64,000 nucleotides of DNA from Aliihoeflea sp052435735. GTDB taxonomy: Bacteria > Pseudomonadota > Alphaproteobacteria > Rhizobiales > Rhizobiaceae. Below are positions 27,269 through 35,227 of the stretch, piece after piece (within the stretch, counting starts at the first letter, position 1; each line of letters starts with the position of its first letter). The notes under the pieces were generated by a model. That model saw only the letters and a list, made by a program, of their open reading frames with translations. It was not told the origin of the DNA and did no database searches. The stretch covers positions 1-64,000 of the forward strand of contig JBQVNB010000017.1 in the NCBI GenBank assembly GCA_052435735.1, written 5' to 3'. The translations under genes and the position numbers were made by a program.

Positions 27269-28348
27269 GTGCTCGAAACCCTTTCCAGAGAAAACAGGCC
27301 GGCAGACGATCTGCCGATCGCGCTGCGCCGACCGGACGACCTCTCCTATGTCAGCGATGCGGAACCCGGCATCAGGAGAAAGCGGGCCGGCAAGGGCTTT
27401 TCGTTCCTGACACCGGAAGGGGCGAAGCTGACGGACCGCGACGAGATTGCGCGAATCAAGGCGCTGGTCATCCCGCCGGCATGGAGCGATGTGTGGATTT
27501 CGCCCGACCCGCTTGGCCATATCCAGGCGACGGGGCGCGATTTGAAGGGGCGCAAGCAATATCGCTACCACGCGCGCTGGGGCGAATATCGGGACGACGT
27601 GAAGTATCAGAGCCTGGTCGACTTCGCGACGGCGCTGCCGCGGCTGCGCGAGAAGATGGAAGCGGATCTGCGCAAGCGCGGGCTGCCGCGCGAGAAGGTG
27701 CTCGCCTCCATCGTCTGGCTTCTCGACAACACGATGATCCGCGTCGGCAATCCGGCCTATGCGCGCGAGAACAAGAGTTTCGGCCTGACGACGCTGCGCG
27801 CGCGCCATGTCGAGGTCGAGGGGTCCAAGCTGCGCTTCGCCTTCAAGGGCAAGTCGGGCAAGGAATGGAATTTGAAGCTCGTCGACAAGCGCATGGCGCG
27901 GATCATGAAGGACATTCTGGACCTGCCCGGCCAGCATCTCTTCCAGTATCGCGACGAGGAGGGGGAGCGGCGCATGGTGCGCTCGCAAGACGTCAACGCC
28001 TATATCCGCGAGGCGACGGGCGAGGAGTTTTCCTCCAAGCATTTTCGCACCTGGGGCGGGACGACCAGTGCGGCCGCCCTTTTTTCGACGGTCGAACTGC
28101 CGGAAACGAAAACCGAGACGGCGAGGGTTCTCAACGGGCTGATCGACAAGGTCGCGGCGCGGCTGGGCAACACGCGCGCGGTCTGCCGGCGTTGCTATAT
28201 TCATCCGCGTGTCGTCGATTCCTGGTCGACCGGGCGGCTGATGGAGGAACTGGCCGAAGCGCGTAAACGCTATCGCAAGCCTATCGATGGGCTGGATGAG
28301 GAAGAGGCGCTGGTGCTGCGCTGGCTTTCGACGGAGGTTTCGGCCTGA
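27269..28348 (+). CDS. DNA topoisomerase IB (eukaryotic/poxvirus type)
   Basis: A 359-residue type IB topoisomerase that relaxes supercoils through a 3'-phosphotyrosine. The N-terminal domain carries GKGFSFLTPEGAKLTDRDEIARIKALVIPPAWSDVWISP. The catalytic domain holds VIW-type helices with NPAYARENKSFGLTTLR (catalytic Arg), FKGKSGKEWNLKLVDKRM (Lys), FSSKHFRTWGGTT (Arg/His region) and HPRVVDSW with Tyr just before it in RCYIHPRVVD. GTG 27269 follows AGGAG by 9 bases and is preferred; ATG 27164 or 27176 would add about 35 basic residues. These enzymes are scattered in rhizobia. Confidence 0.9.
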   Translation: MLETLSRENRPADDLPIALRRPDDLSYVSDAEPGIRRKRAGKGFSFLTPEGAKLTDRDEIARIKALVIPPAWSDVWISPDPLGHIQATGRDLKGRKQYRYHARWGEYRDDVKYQSLVDFATALPRLREKMEADLRKRGLPREKVLASIVWLLDNTMIRVGNPAYARENKSFGLTTLRARHVEVEGSKLRFAFKGKSGKEWNLKLVDKRMARIMKDILDLPGQHLFQYRDEEGERRMVRSQDVNAYIREATGEEFSSKHFRTWGGTTSAAALFSTVELPETKTETARVLNGLIDKVAARLGNTRAVCRRCYIHPRVVDSWSTGRLMEELAEARKRYRKPIDGLDEEEALVLRWLSTEVSA

Positions 28349-28364
28349 GCGCGGCTAACCATGC

Positions 28365-29417
28365 TCAGTGCTGGACGGGACGGCCGATCGGCAGGTCCAT
28401 CGTCAGGCGGGTGCCGCCGATGCCGTCCCCATAGACGATTGAGGTGTTGAGGCTGGTCGCCATCGCCTTGACGATGCGCGAGCCTAGCCCCGTTCCCTTG
28501 GGCTGGCCTTCACCGTTCCAGCCGATCCCGTCGTCTTCCACGCGCAGGATCGCCGAATCGTCGCCCGCGCGGCGGATATAGACGCGCACCTCGCCTTCGG
28601 CGTCGCCGGGATAAGCGTATTTATAGGCGTTGGTGACGAGTTCGGTGACGATCATGCCGATCGAGACTGCCTTGTCGGTGGGGACCGTCAGAGGTTCCAG
28701 ATCTGCGCGGATGCGCGAGGCGTGGCCGGCCGCCTTCATCGAGGTGTCGAGTTCGGCGATCAGGGTCGAGATATAGGCATCGAGGTCGACCATGGTCACG
28801 TCATCGGACGTGTAGAGCCGGCGATGGAGGCCGGCGATGGCCGATATGCGCGCCTGTGTCTCCGCCAGCGCGTCCTTGGCCTTGGGCTCGGAGACGGCGG
28901 AGGTCTGCATGCGAACGAGAGCCGCGACGAGCGCGAGCGAATTGGCGACGCGGTGATTGACTTCGGCGAGCAGGATGACCGCCCGGTCGCGCGCGTCGCG
29001 AACCTCCTTTTCAGCGTTCTCCTTCTCGCGCTGCAGCCTCGCCTTTTCGATCGACTGGTCGATCGCGCTCGACAGGAGGACGAAGAATTCGTCGCCGACG
29101 CTCTTCAGGACATAGTCGGCGGCGCCCGCCTTCAGCGCCTCGACGGCGACGGTCGCTTCGGATGACCCGGTGACATAGACGACCGGCGGTGCGGCCGGAC
29201 GCTTCTTGAGCGCGGCCAGCATGTCGAGCCCGGTCCCCGACGCCAGATAATGATCCAGCACCACGACGTCGAATGTCTGCGCGTCGACGCGCGTCAGGCC
29301 ATCGGCGATGTCGCCCGAATGCTCGACGACGAAACCCTGGCGCTCGAGGCGCTTTTGGACAAGGCGCGCAAGGGCAGGGTCGTCGTCGACATAAAGGACG
29401 CGGACGGGATCGGTCAT
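28365..29417 (-). CDS. Response regulator receiver fused to a HisKA_2-type histidine kinase
   Basis: A 350-residue fusion. Residues 1-120 are a receiver (VRVLYVDDDPALARLVQKRLE, phospho-acceptor in FDVVVLDHYLASGTG, then VTGSSE and lysine in YVLKSVGDEF). After a coiled-coil linker, a HisKA_2 domain holds LLAEVNHRVANSLALVAALVRMQ with the phosphorylated His, then an ATPase domain with ELVTNAYKYAYP and GIGWNG...GTGLGSRIV. ATG 29417 is preferred over the TTG at 29426. The stop codon of the upstream response regulator overlaps this region, so they are one operon. Kinases of this type usually feed a phospho-relay. Confidence 0.9.
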   Translation of the reverse strand: MTDPVRVLYVDDDPALARLVQKRLERQGFVVEHSGDIADGLTRVDAQTFDVVVLDHYLASGTGLDMLAALKKRPAAPPVVYVTGSSEATVAVEALKAGAADYVLKSVGDEFFVLLSSAIDQSIEKARLQREKENAEKEVRDARDRAVILLAEVNHRVANSLALVAALVRMQTSAVSEPKAKDALAETQARISAIAGLHRRLYTSDDVTMVDLDAYISTLIAELDTSMKAAGHASRIRADLEPLTVPTDKAVSIGMIVTELVTNAYKYAYPGDAEGEVRVYIRRAGDDSAILRVEDDGIGWNGEGQPKGTGLGSRIVKAMATSLNTSIVYGDGIGGTRLTMDLPIGRPVQH

Positions 29418-29422
29418 CGGCT

Positions 29423-29866
29423 TCAAGCGGTCTCGGGAACCTGCATCACCGAGAAGAACAGGCCGAGCTGGCGGATCGCATTGGCGAAACCGTCATAGTC
29501 GACCGGCTTGGTGATGTAGACGTTCGCGCCCAGATCGTAGCAGCGCTGGATTTCACGCTGGTCGTCCGTGGTGGTGAGGACGACGACCGGCGAGCGCTTG
29601 GTGTGGACGTTGTTCTTGATTTTTTCGAGGATGTCGACACCGGTCATGTCCGGCAGGTTCAAGTCGAGTAAAATCAGAAGCTGGCGGCGTGCGCTGTCCT
29701 CGCCCGAACCGTCGGCGCCGAAGAGATAGGAAAGCGCGGACGTGCCGTCGGTGAACGGGATGATCTGGTTGCTGACGCCGGCGCGGCGGATGTTCTTCTC
29801 GATCAGGCGCGCATGGCCCTCGTCGTCCTCGATCATGATGATCGTCACTGGCTGTCCGTCGGTCAA
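29423..29866 (-). CDS. Single-domain response regulator
   Basis: A 147-residue receiver-only protein. It has the acidic pocket IIMIEDDEGHARLIEKNIRRAG, the phospho-acceptor LLILLDLNLPDMTGVDILEKIK, the switch threonine VVVLTTTDD and the lysine in VYITKPVDYDGF. These match Rcp1-type regulators of phytochrome kinases. Start TTG 29866 has AGGAG 8 bases upstream, while the GTG at 29875 abuts that site. It lies between the two kinases and starts 1 base after the CHASE3-kinase stop codon. With no output domain, it must pass phosphate or bind a partner. Confidence 0.88.
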   Translation of the reverse strand: MTDGQPVTIIMIEDDEGHARLIEKNIRRAGVSNQIIPFTDGTSALSYLFGADGSGEDSARRQLLILLDLNLPDMTGVDILEKIKNNVHTKRSPVVVLTTTDDQREIQRCYDLGANVYITKPVDYDGFANAIRQLGLFFSVMQVPETA

Positions 29867-29867
29867 C

Positions 29868-31358
29868 TCATGCACTCCTTTGAACCGTGGGAAGTTTTTC
29901 GGGCAGCGTCACCCGGAACGTGGTTCCGCGTCCGAACTCGGACTCAAGGGTGATATCGCCGCCAAGGTTCCGAACCAGCGTGCGAACATGGGCGAGGCCG
30001 ATGCCTTCGCCGGGCTTGTCCTGCGTGCCGGAACGGCGGAAGAGATCGAAGACGCGCTGGTGATCCTGCTCGGCGATACCGCGGCCATTGTCCTTGACGT
30101 CGATGACGATCTGGCGACCGCTCATCTTGCGGGCGGAGACGTCGATCTCGATCGGGCGATCGGATGCGCGGTACTTCACCGCATTGTCCAGGAGATTGCC
30201 GATGATCTGCTCCAGCGACAGGCGGTCGGACAGGATCGGCGGGACGGCGACATCGACGTCGATGCGGCCTTCGCTGTCGGCGACCTGATGCTGCATCGTG
30301 TTGGCGTTGGCCTCGATCAGCTCCTTCAAGTCGATGCGCTCCGGCTTCAGGGGACGGCGCCCGTCGCGCGAAATCTTGAGGATCGCGTTGATCAGCGCGT
30401 CCATCTTGCGGGTGGACGAGCGGATGAAGCCGATCGCCTCGGGCAGGTCTTCAGAAGCGGCGAGCCGGGCGTCCTGAATTTCCTGCTGGCTCAAGGGCTC
30501 GCCATCGGCCAGCACGTAGGTCTGGATCGTCTTCATGGTCGAGTCGAGCTCGCTGGTGAAGCCCATGATGTTGACGAGCGGCGCGCGCAGGTCGTGCGTC
30601 ACGATATAGGCGAAGCGCTGCACTTCCTCATTGGCGCGGACGAGGTCCTCGGTGCGCTCGGCGATGCGCTGCTCGAGGCCGGCATTGAGTTCCTTGACTT
30701 CCTCGCGTGCATTGAGAAGTTCGCGGGTATAGCGAAGCGCCATCCAGACGGCCGTTCCGACCACCGCGAGAATGACGAGCGCGCCGAGAAGCGTCGTCAG
30801 GCGCAGCCAGTTCGCCGTGTCGCGCTGGCTCTCGGCGCCCGCGTCGAGCCGTTCATCGGCGGCGCGAACGATGGCGGTGAAGAGCTCGCGCGCCTCATCC
30901 ATGATCTCCTTGCCGCGATCCGTCCGGACGATATCCACGGCGGCCGAGACGTTGCCCTGGCGCACGAGGTCGATCGTCTCGTCGATCTCGGCGACCTTGA
31001 GATTGATGCCCTCGAGCAGGCGTTCCATCGGCTCGGTCGCCTGCGGATAGGGCAGGAGAATGGTGCGCAGCCGCTCATAGCGCTCCATCACCGTTCCGCG
31101 CGCGGCCTGGTAGGGTTCGAGATAGCGCTCTTCCTGCGTCAGGATGTAACCGCGCTGGCTGGTCTCGATGTCCTGAAGCGCGCTGCGCAGGTCGACCGTC
31201 GCGGACCGCGCCTGACGGGCCTCGATCACCTCGTCGAAATGGTGCTGCGTCTGCTCGACGAGCCAGATCGACGTGCCGACGATCGCCACCAGTGCGAGCA
31301 TGCCAATAAGCAGCAGGATCGCAGTCGACCTGACGAAGTTTTTATTTGCAATCGGCAT
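29868..31358 (-). CDS. Membrane sensor histidine kinase with CHASE3 domain
   Basis: A 496-residue kinase. Membrane segments lie at about 12-33 and 188-208 and flank a periplasmic CHASE3 domain (LRSALQDIETSQRGYILTQEERYLEPYQ). A coiled-coil linker leads to a HisKA domain with RFAYIVTHDLRAPLVNIMGF (phospho-His) and an HATPase domain with QIIGNLLDNAVKYR, DNGRGIA and GEGIGLAHVRTLVR. The CHASE3-HisKA layout matches phytochrome-like kinases without a bilin domain. It is first in the minus-strand operon with the response regulator and the RR-kinase fusion. Confidence 0.93.
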   Translation of the reverse strand: MPIANKNFVRSTAILLLIGMLALVAIVGTSIWLVEQTQHHFDEVIEARQARSATVDLRSALQDIETSQRGYILTQEERYLEPYQAARGTVMERYERLRTILLPYPQATEPMERLLEGINLKVAEIDETIDLVRQGNVSAAVDIVRTDRGKEIMDEARELFTAIVRAADERLDAGAESQRDTANWLRLTTLLGALVILAVVGTAVWMALRYTRELLNAREEVKELNAGLEQRIAERTEDLVRANEEVQRFAYIVTHDLRAPLVNIMGFTSELDSTMKTIQTYVLADGEPLSQQEIQDARLAASEDLPEAIGFIRSSTRKMDALINAILKISRDGRRPLKPERIDLKELIEANANTMQHQVADSEGRIDVDVAVPPILSDRLSLEQIIGNLLDNAVKYRASDRPIEIDVSARKMSGRQIVIDVKDNGRGIAEQDHQRVFDLFRRSGTQDKPGEGIGLAHVRTLVRNLGGDITLESEFGRGTTFRVTLPEKLPTVQRSA

Positions 31359-31452
31359 TCAAACGTTTTCGCCCAGAGTCCCTGAGCGAGCAATGGCGCA
31401 TCGGATCGTGAAACGCCACTAGATTTTTTATACCGGGGACCTAGTCACATGG

Positions 31453-31483
31453 AAAAACACCCGCCGGCTGAACCGGCGGGTGT
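31453..31483 (-). terminator. Rho-independent terminator of the 76-residue membrane-protein gene
   Basis: Minus-strand 11-bp stem ACACCCGCCGG/CCGGCGGGTGT with a 5-base loop followed by TTTTCC. It lies 27 bases after the stop codon. Confidence 0.88.
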
Positions 31484-31509
31484 GTCGTTCAATCATTTGA
31501 CAGTGATGA

Positions 31510-31740
31510 TCAGTCGCCGTCGGTCGTCACGTCCACGTCCGGAACGTCCACGTCCGGTACATCGACGTTGGGCGTGTCGATGGTCACGTTGACGTCGTCG
31601 GCACCACCGCCGCCGCCGAAGCCGCCGAGCAGCCAGACGCCGCCGATAATGACGACGATGGCGAGCACGAGCGCAACGGCCCAGCCGCCGCCACCGCCAC
31701 CACGACCCGTATTGATAATCGTCGGTCCACGATCAGACAT
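31510..31740 (-). CDS. Small single-pass membrane protein with VDVPD repeats
   Basis: A 76-residue protein. Residues 1-19 are polar with a six-Gly run; 20-43 form one membrane segment (WAVALVLAIVVIIGGVWLLGGF); then comes another Gly run and an acidic tail (VNVTIDTPNVDVPDVDVPDVDV). The tail is built from VDVPD units, encoded by near-identical 15-bp repeats. The tail is probably periplasmic. No function is known; proteins of this type are common in Rhizobiales. It is followed by a strong terminator and preceded by a possible EcfG-type promoter. Confidence 0.85.
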   Translation of the reverse strand: MSDRGPTIINTGRGGGGGGWAVALVLAIVVIIGGVWLLGGFGGGGGADDVNVTIDTPNVDVPDVDVPDVDVTTDGD

Positions 31741-31822
31741 GGATATTTCCTCTCAAACTATGGGCAATCCGCCGGCGGATCAGTCTTGGCGGCGGATGCG
31801 ATGTCCCTTTTCGCGCTGCAAT

Positions 31823-31848
31823 AATGTGCGATCTTGCATTTTGGTTCC
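31823..31848 (-). promoter_or_regulatory. Possible EcfG-type general-stress promoter
   Basis: On the minus strand GGAAC (31848-31844), 17 bases, then CATT (31826-31823). This resembles the alphaproteobacterial EcfG pattern (GGAAC, 16-17 bases, CGTT). It points at the gene starting at 31740, about 80 bases downstream. The match is one base short of consensus, so this is tentative. Confidence 0.35.
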
Positions 31849-31930
31849 TGCTAATTAAGCGGGTTGCGCTTCGCATTCGCCGCCGGAGCGCATAGGGTCG
31901 CCGCGACAAGAGACAGACGGGCGGCTCCAG

Positions 31931-32539
31931 TTGCATCGATTCTTCCTGCGCGAGGCGACGCGCGACCTTCATCACGAACTCGATACGGCGATCTCGCAGC
32001 TCGACCTTGGCGAGCCTGACGACTACGCGGCTTTCCTGCGCATCCATGCGGCCGCGCTCCTGCCGCTCGAGGTCGCGCTCGAGGCGGGCGGTGTCGCGTC
32101 GCGCTTTGCGGCCTGGCCGCGCCATCGGCGCAGCGAAGCGCTGAAAGCCGATCTGCGCGCGTGCGGCATCGGGCCCGAGTACAGCGAGACGCTGGCGCCG
32201 ATCGAGAGCACCGAAGCGCAGATGGGCGTGCTCTATGTGCTGGAGGGGTCGCGGCTCGGGGGCAGGTTGCTGGCACGGCAGGCGGCAGGGCAGGAGGGGC
32301 GCAATGCGTTTCTGCTGCATGGGGCCGGGCTGCCCTTGTGGCAGGATTTTCTGAGCCAGCTCGAGCGCCTGCCCGACGAAGATGCAACGCGCGATGGACT
32401 GGCGAACGGCGCCTGCATGGCGTTCACGCTTTATGGGCGAGCCGCCGGCCGAATCCTCGGCGCCATGCAACGCCCTGCGGTCGAAGCCGTTGGGTCTGTC
32501 GAAAACGCAAATCGCATTGCCGCCCCCAACCAATCGTGA
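31931..32539 (+). CDS. Biliverdin-producing haem oxygenase (bacteriophytochrome-associated)
   Basis: A 202-residue haem oxygenase fold protein. It likely opens haem to biliverdin, the chromophore of the phytochrome encoded next door. The proximal-histidine helix is REATRDLHHELD near residue 14, and the distal helix contains GVLYVLEGSRLGGRLLARQ. Start is TTG 31931; no ATG in frame gives a complete first helix. The stop lies 38 bases before the phytochrome's ATG, so the two genes form an operon, as in many bphO-bphP pairs. Sequence similarity of this family is low, so the call also rests on context. Confidence 0.85.
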   Translation: MHRFFLREATRDLHHELDTAISQLDLGEPDDYAAFLRIHAAALLPLEVALEAGGVASRFAAWPRHRRSEALKADLRACGIGPEYSETLAPIESTEAQMGVLYVLEGSRLGGRLLARQAAGQEGRNAFLLHGAGLPLWQDFLSQLERLPDEDATRDGLANGACMAFTLYGRAAGRILGAMQRPAVEAVGSVENANRIAAPNQS

Positions 32540-32576
32540 AACGGTGCCGAACGCACATCTGGAGCACACCCCGCGC

Positions 32577-34814
32577 ATGAACGTCAAAGTCCCGACCGAC
32601 CTCGATCTGTGCGCGCAGGAGCCGATCCGCATCCCCGGCGGGATTCAGCCGCATGGAGCGTTGATCGTGCTCGACGCGGGTCTGGCCACCATATTGCAGG
32701 CCAGCGCGAACGCTCCCGAATTTCTCGGCTTCGACGCGAAAGCGGGCGCGAAGCTCGACAGCGGACCGTTGGCCGCGGCGCTGACCGCGTTGCGGGCGAA
32801 CGCGGCCGGCGACCCGTTCCTGAAGCCCATCGAGATCGGCGGCAAGTGCCTGCTGGTTTCCGCTCATGGCACGGCGCAGGGCGTGATCGTCGAGTTCGAG
32901 GAAACCGATCCGGATATCCTCGCCTCCAATCCTTATCCAAGGATGCAGCGCTTCGTCGACCGTATCGAAAGCAGCCAGGACATCGACAATGTCCTTGCCG
33001 AGGCGGCCCGGGAAGTTCGTGACCTGACCGGGTTCAACCGGGTGATGATCTATCGCTTCGATGCGGACTGGAACGGGACCGTGATCGCGGAGGATGGCGA
33101 CGGTGTACTGCCTTCCTATCTCGACCTGCGCTTTCCGGCGACCGACATTCCCGCCCAGGCGCGGGAGCTTTATCTGCTCAACCGGCTGCGGCTGATCCCC
33201 AGTTCCAGCTACGATCCGGTGCCGATCGAACCGGCGACTTCGCCGGTGGACGGCGCTCCGCTCGACCTTTCGGATGCCGCGCTGCGCAGCGTCTCGCCGA
33301 TCCATCTGGAATATATGCGCAATATGGGCACTGGTGCGTCCATGTCGATTTCGCTCGTGGTGGATGGCGCGCTGTGGGGGCTGATCTCCTGCCACAACCG
33401 GAACCCGATGGAGGTCGATGCCCGCATCCGGGCGGCGTGCGAGTTTCTCGGGCGCATCGTCGGACACCAGATCGCCTTCCACGAGCGTCGCCGGGAGAGT
33501 GCGGACCGGCTGGCGCTCAAGTGCGTGGAGACCGAACTTGTCTCGCATCTCGCCCGGACGCCGGTCTTTCAGGAAGGGCTTGTCGCCCGTTCGCAGCAAT
33601 GGCTGAAACTGACCAATGCCGAGGGCGCGGCGGTGATCACGGAAGGCATGGTGCTGACCACTGGACAGGTTCCGCCTTCGGACCGGATCAAGGACCTGGC
33701 GCGCTGGCTGCAGGGAATGGATGTCGATCGGGTCTTCGCCACGCGCGAACTCGGCAAGCACTGGTCTGCGGGCAGGACGATCGCCGATGTCGCGAGCGGG
33801 GTGGTCGCGGTGCCGATCTCCCAGCGCCATGCGAGCTTCATCATGTGGTTCCGGCCGGAACTCAAGCACACGGTCAAGTGGGGCGGCGAGCCGGCCAAGA
33901 CGGTCGACGACCGCGCGATGCGGATCAGTCCGCGCACATCGTTCGAGATTTGGAAGGAGACGGTGCGGGGCCGTGCCGTGCCGTGGTCGAGCGCGGAACT
34001 CCACAGCGCCGAGGATTTTCGCCAGTCGGTGGTCGATCTCGTTCTTCAGCGCGCCGAGGAGCGGGCGGAGATGACCGAGGAACTGCAGCGCTCAAACAAG
34101 GAACTGGAGGCGTTCTCCTATTCCATCAGCCACGATCTGCGCGCGCCGTTCCGGCACATCGCGGGTTATGCGCAACTGCTGAAGGAGGAAGAGACGGGGC
34201 TGAAGGACCTGTCGCGCCATTATCTGGAAGGAATCTCGCAGGCCGCGGTAACGGCGGGACAGCTCGTCGACGATCTTCTGCAATTTTCCCAGCTCGGACG
34301 CACCGGCCTCAAGATGTCGCGCATCGACATGAACAAGGTGGTCGAGGAAATCCAGCGCGGCCTTTCGCACGAGCTGGAAGGACGGCGGATCGAATGGCAG
34401 GTCGATAAGGACCTCCCGGTCGCATGGGGCGACCCGTCGCTGGTGCGCCAGGCGATGTTCAACCTCGTCGAGAACGCGATGAAATATTCGCGCGACAGCG
34501 ATCCGGCGATCATCACCATCGCCGGCAGCCGCAATGCGGACAGCTCGACGCGGTACAGTGTCGCGGACAATGGCGTCGGCTTCGACATGACCTATGTGGG
34601 CAAGTTGTTCCAGGTCTTTCAGCGGCTGCACCATTCCGACGAATTCGACGGCACGGGCATCGGGCTGGCCTTGACGAAACGCATCGTCGACCGCCATGGA
34701 GGATCGATAAGCGCAGAAGGGACGCTGGGCAAAGGGGCGATGTTCACAATCGAACTGCCCGATCGAAGAGGCGAAAACGAACGTGGCAAGCTTGAGACCG
34801 ATCCTGCTGGTTGA
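32577..34814 (+). CDS. bphP: Bacteriophytochrome histidine kinase
   Basis: A 745-residue red/far-red photoreceptor. The PAS domain starts with the biliverdin-attachment cysteine Cys12 (DLCAQEPIRIPG) and IQPHG. The GAF domain contains FPATDIPAQAR and SPIHLEYMRNMG (chromophore pocket). The PHY domain ends with the tongue motif PRTSFEIWKE. The kinase core has SYSISHDLRAPFRH with phospho-His at about residue 519, then an HATPase with NLVENAMKYS and GTGIGLALTKRIV. ATG 32577 has GGAG 13 bases upstream. It is co-transcribed after the haem oxygenase, and the response regulator gene overlaps its 3' end. Confidence 0.95.
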   Translation: MNVKVPTDLDLCAQEPIRIPGGIQPHGALIVLDAGLATILQASANAPEFLGFDAKAGAKLDSGPLAAALTALRANAAGDPFLKPIEIGGKCLLVSAHGTAQGVIVEFEETDPDILASNPYPRMQRFVDRIESSQDIDNVLAEAAREVRDLTGFNRVMIYRFDADWNGTVIAEDGDGVLPSYLDLRFPATDIPAQARELYLLNRLRLIPSSSYDPVPIEPATSPVDGAPLDLSDAALRSVSPIHLEYMRNMGTGASMSISLVVDGALWGLISCHNRNPMEVDARIRAACEFLGRIVGHQIAFHERRRESADRLALKCVETELVSHLARTPVFQEGLVARSQQWLKLTNAEGAAVITEGMVLTTGQVPPSDRIKDLARWLQGMDVDRVFATRELGKHWSAGRTIADVASGVVAVPISQRHASFIMWFRPELKHTVKWGGEPAKTVDDRAMRISPRTSFEIWKETVRGRAVPWSSAELHSAEDFRQSVVDLVLQRAEERAEMTEELQRSNKELEAFSYSISHDLRAPFRHIAGYAQLLKEEETGLKDLSRHYLEGISQAAVTAGQLVDDLLQFSQLGRTGLKMSRIDMNKVVEEIQRGLSHELEGRRIEWQVDKDLPVAWGDPSLVRQAMFNLVENAMKYSRDSDPAIITIAGSRNADSSTRYSVADNGVGFDMTYVGKLFQVFQRLHHSDEFDGTGIGLALTKRIVDRHGGSISAEGTLGKGAMFTIELPDRRGENERGKLETDPAG

Positions 34815-35226
34815 GGACAATCCGGCCGATATCGAACTAACCGTCGCCGCACTGCGCAAGACGAACATCGCAAACGAGATCGTCATCGCGCGCGACGGCG
34901 TCGAGGCGCTCGACTACATCTTCTGCGAAGGCGATCACGCGGCGCGCGACGGCGAACAGCCGGCGGTCATCCTGCTCGATCTGAAGCTGCCGAAAGTGGA
35001 CGGGATCGAGGTGCTGGAGAAGGTCAAGAGCCATCCGCGCCACCGCAACATCCCGATCGTCATGCTGACCTCTTCGCGCGAAGAGACCGATGTGGTCCGG
35101 TCCTACGAGCAGGGGGTCAACTCGTTCGTGGTCAAGCCTGTCGACTTCAACGCCTTCTTCGAGGCAATCCGGAACCTGGGGCTCGTATGGGCCGTTCTCA
35201 ACGAGCCCTATCCCGGAGGCCGTTGA
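34783..35226 (+). CDS. Response regulator of the bacteriophytochrome
   Basis: A 147-residue receiver-only protein with LLVEDNPADIELTVAAL, phospho-acceptor VILLDLKLPKVDGIEVLEKVK, VMLTSSREE and FVVKPVDFNAF. It is of the Rcp1/BphR type that phytochrome kinases phosphorylate. GTG 34783 lies inside the last 32 bases of the bphP gene, a typical arrangement for a cognate pair. It resembles the single-domain regulator at 29423-29866, so the region holds two paralogous receivers. It has no output domain. Confidence 0.92.
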   Translation: MASLRPILLVEDNPADIELTVAALRKTNIANEIVIARDGVEALDYIFCEGDHAARDGEQPAVILLDLKLPKVDGIEVLEKVKSHPRHRNIPIVMLTSSREETDVVRSYEQGVNSFVVKPVDFNAFFEAIRNLGLVWAVLNEPYPGGR

Positions 35227-35227
35227 C

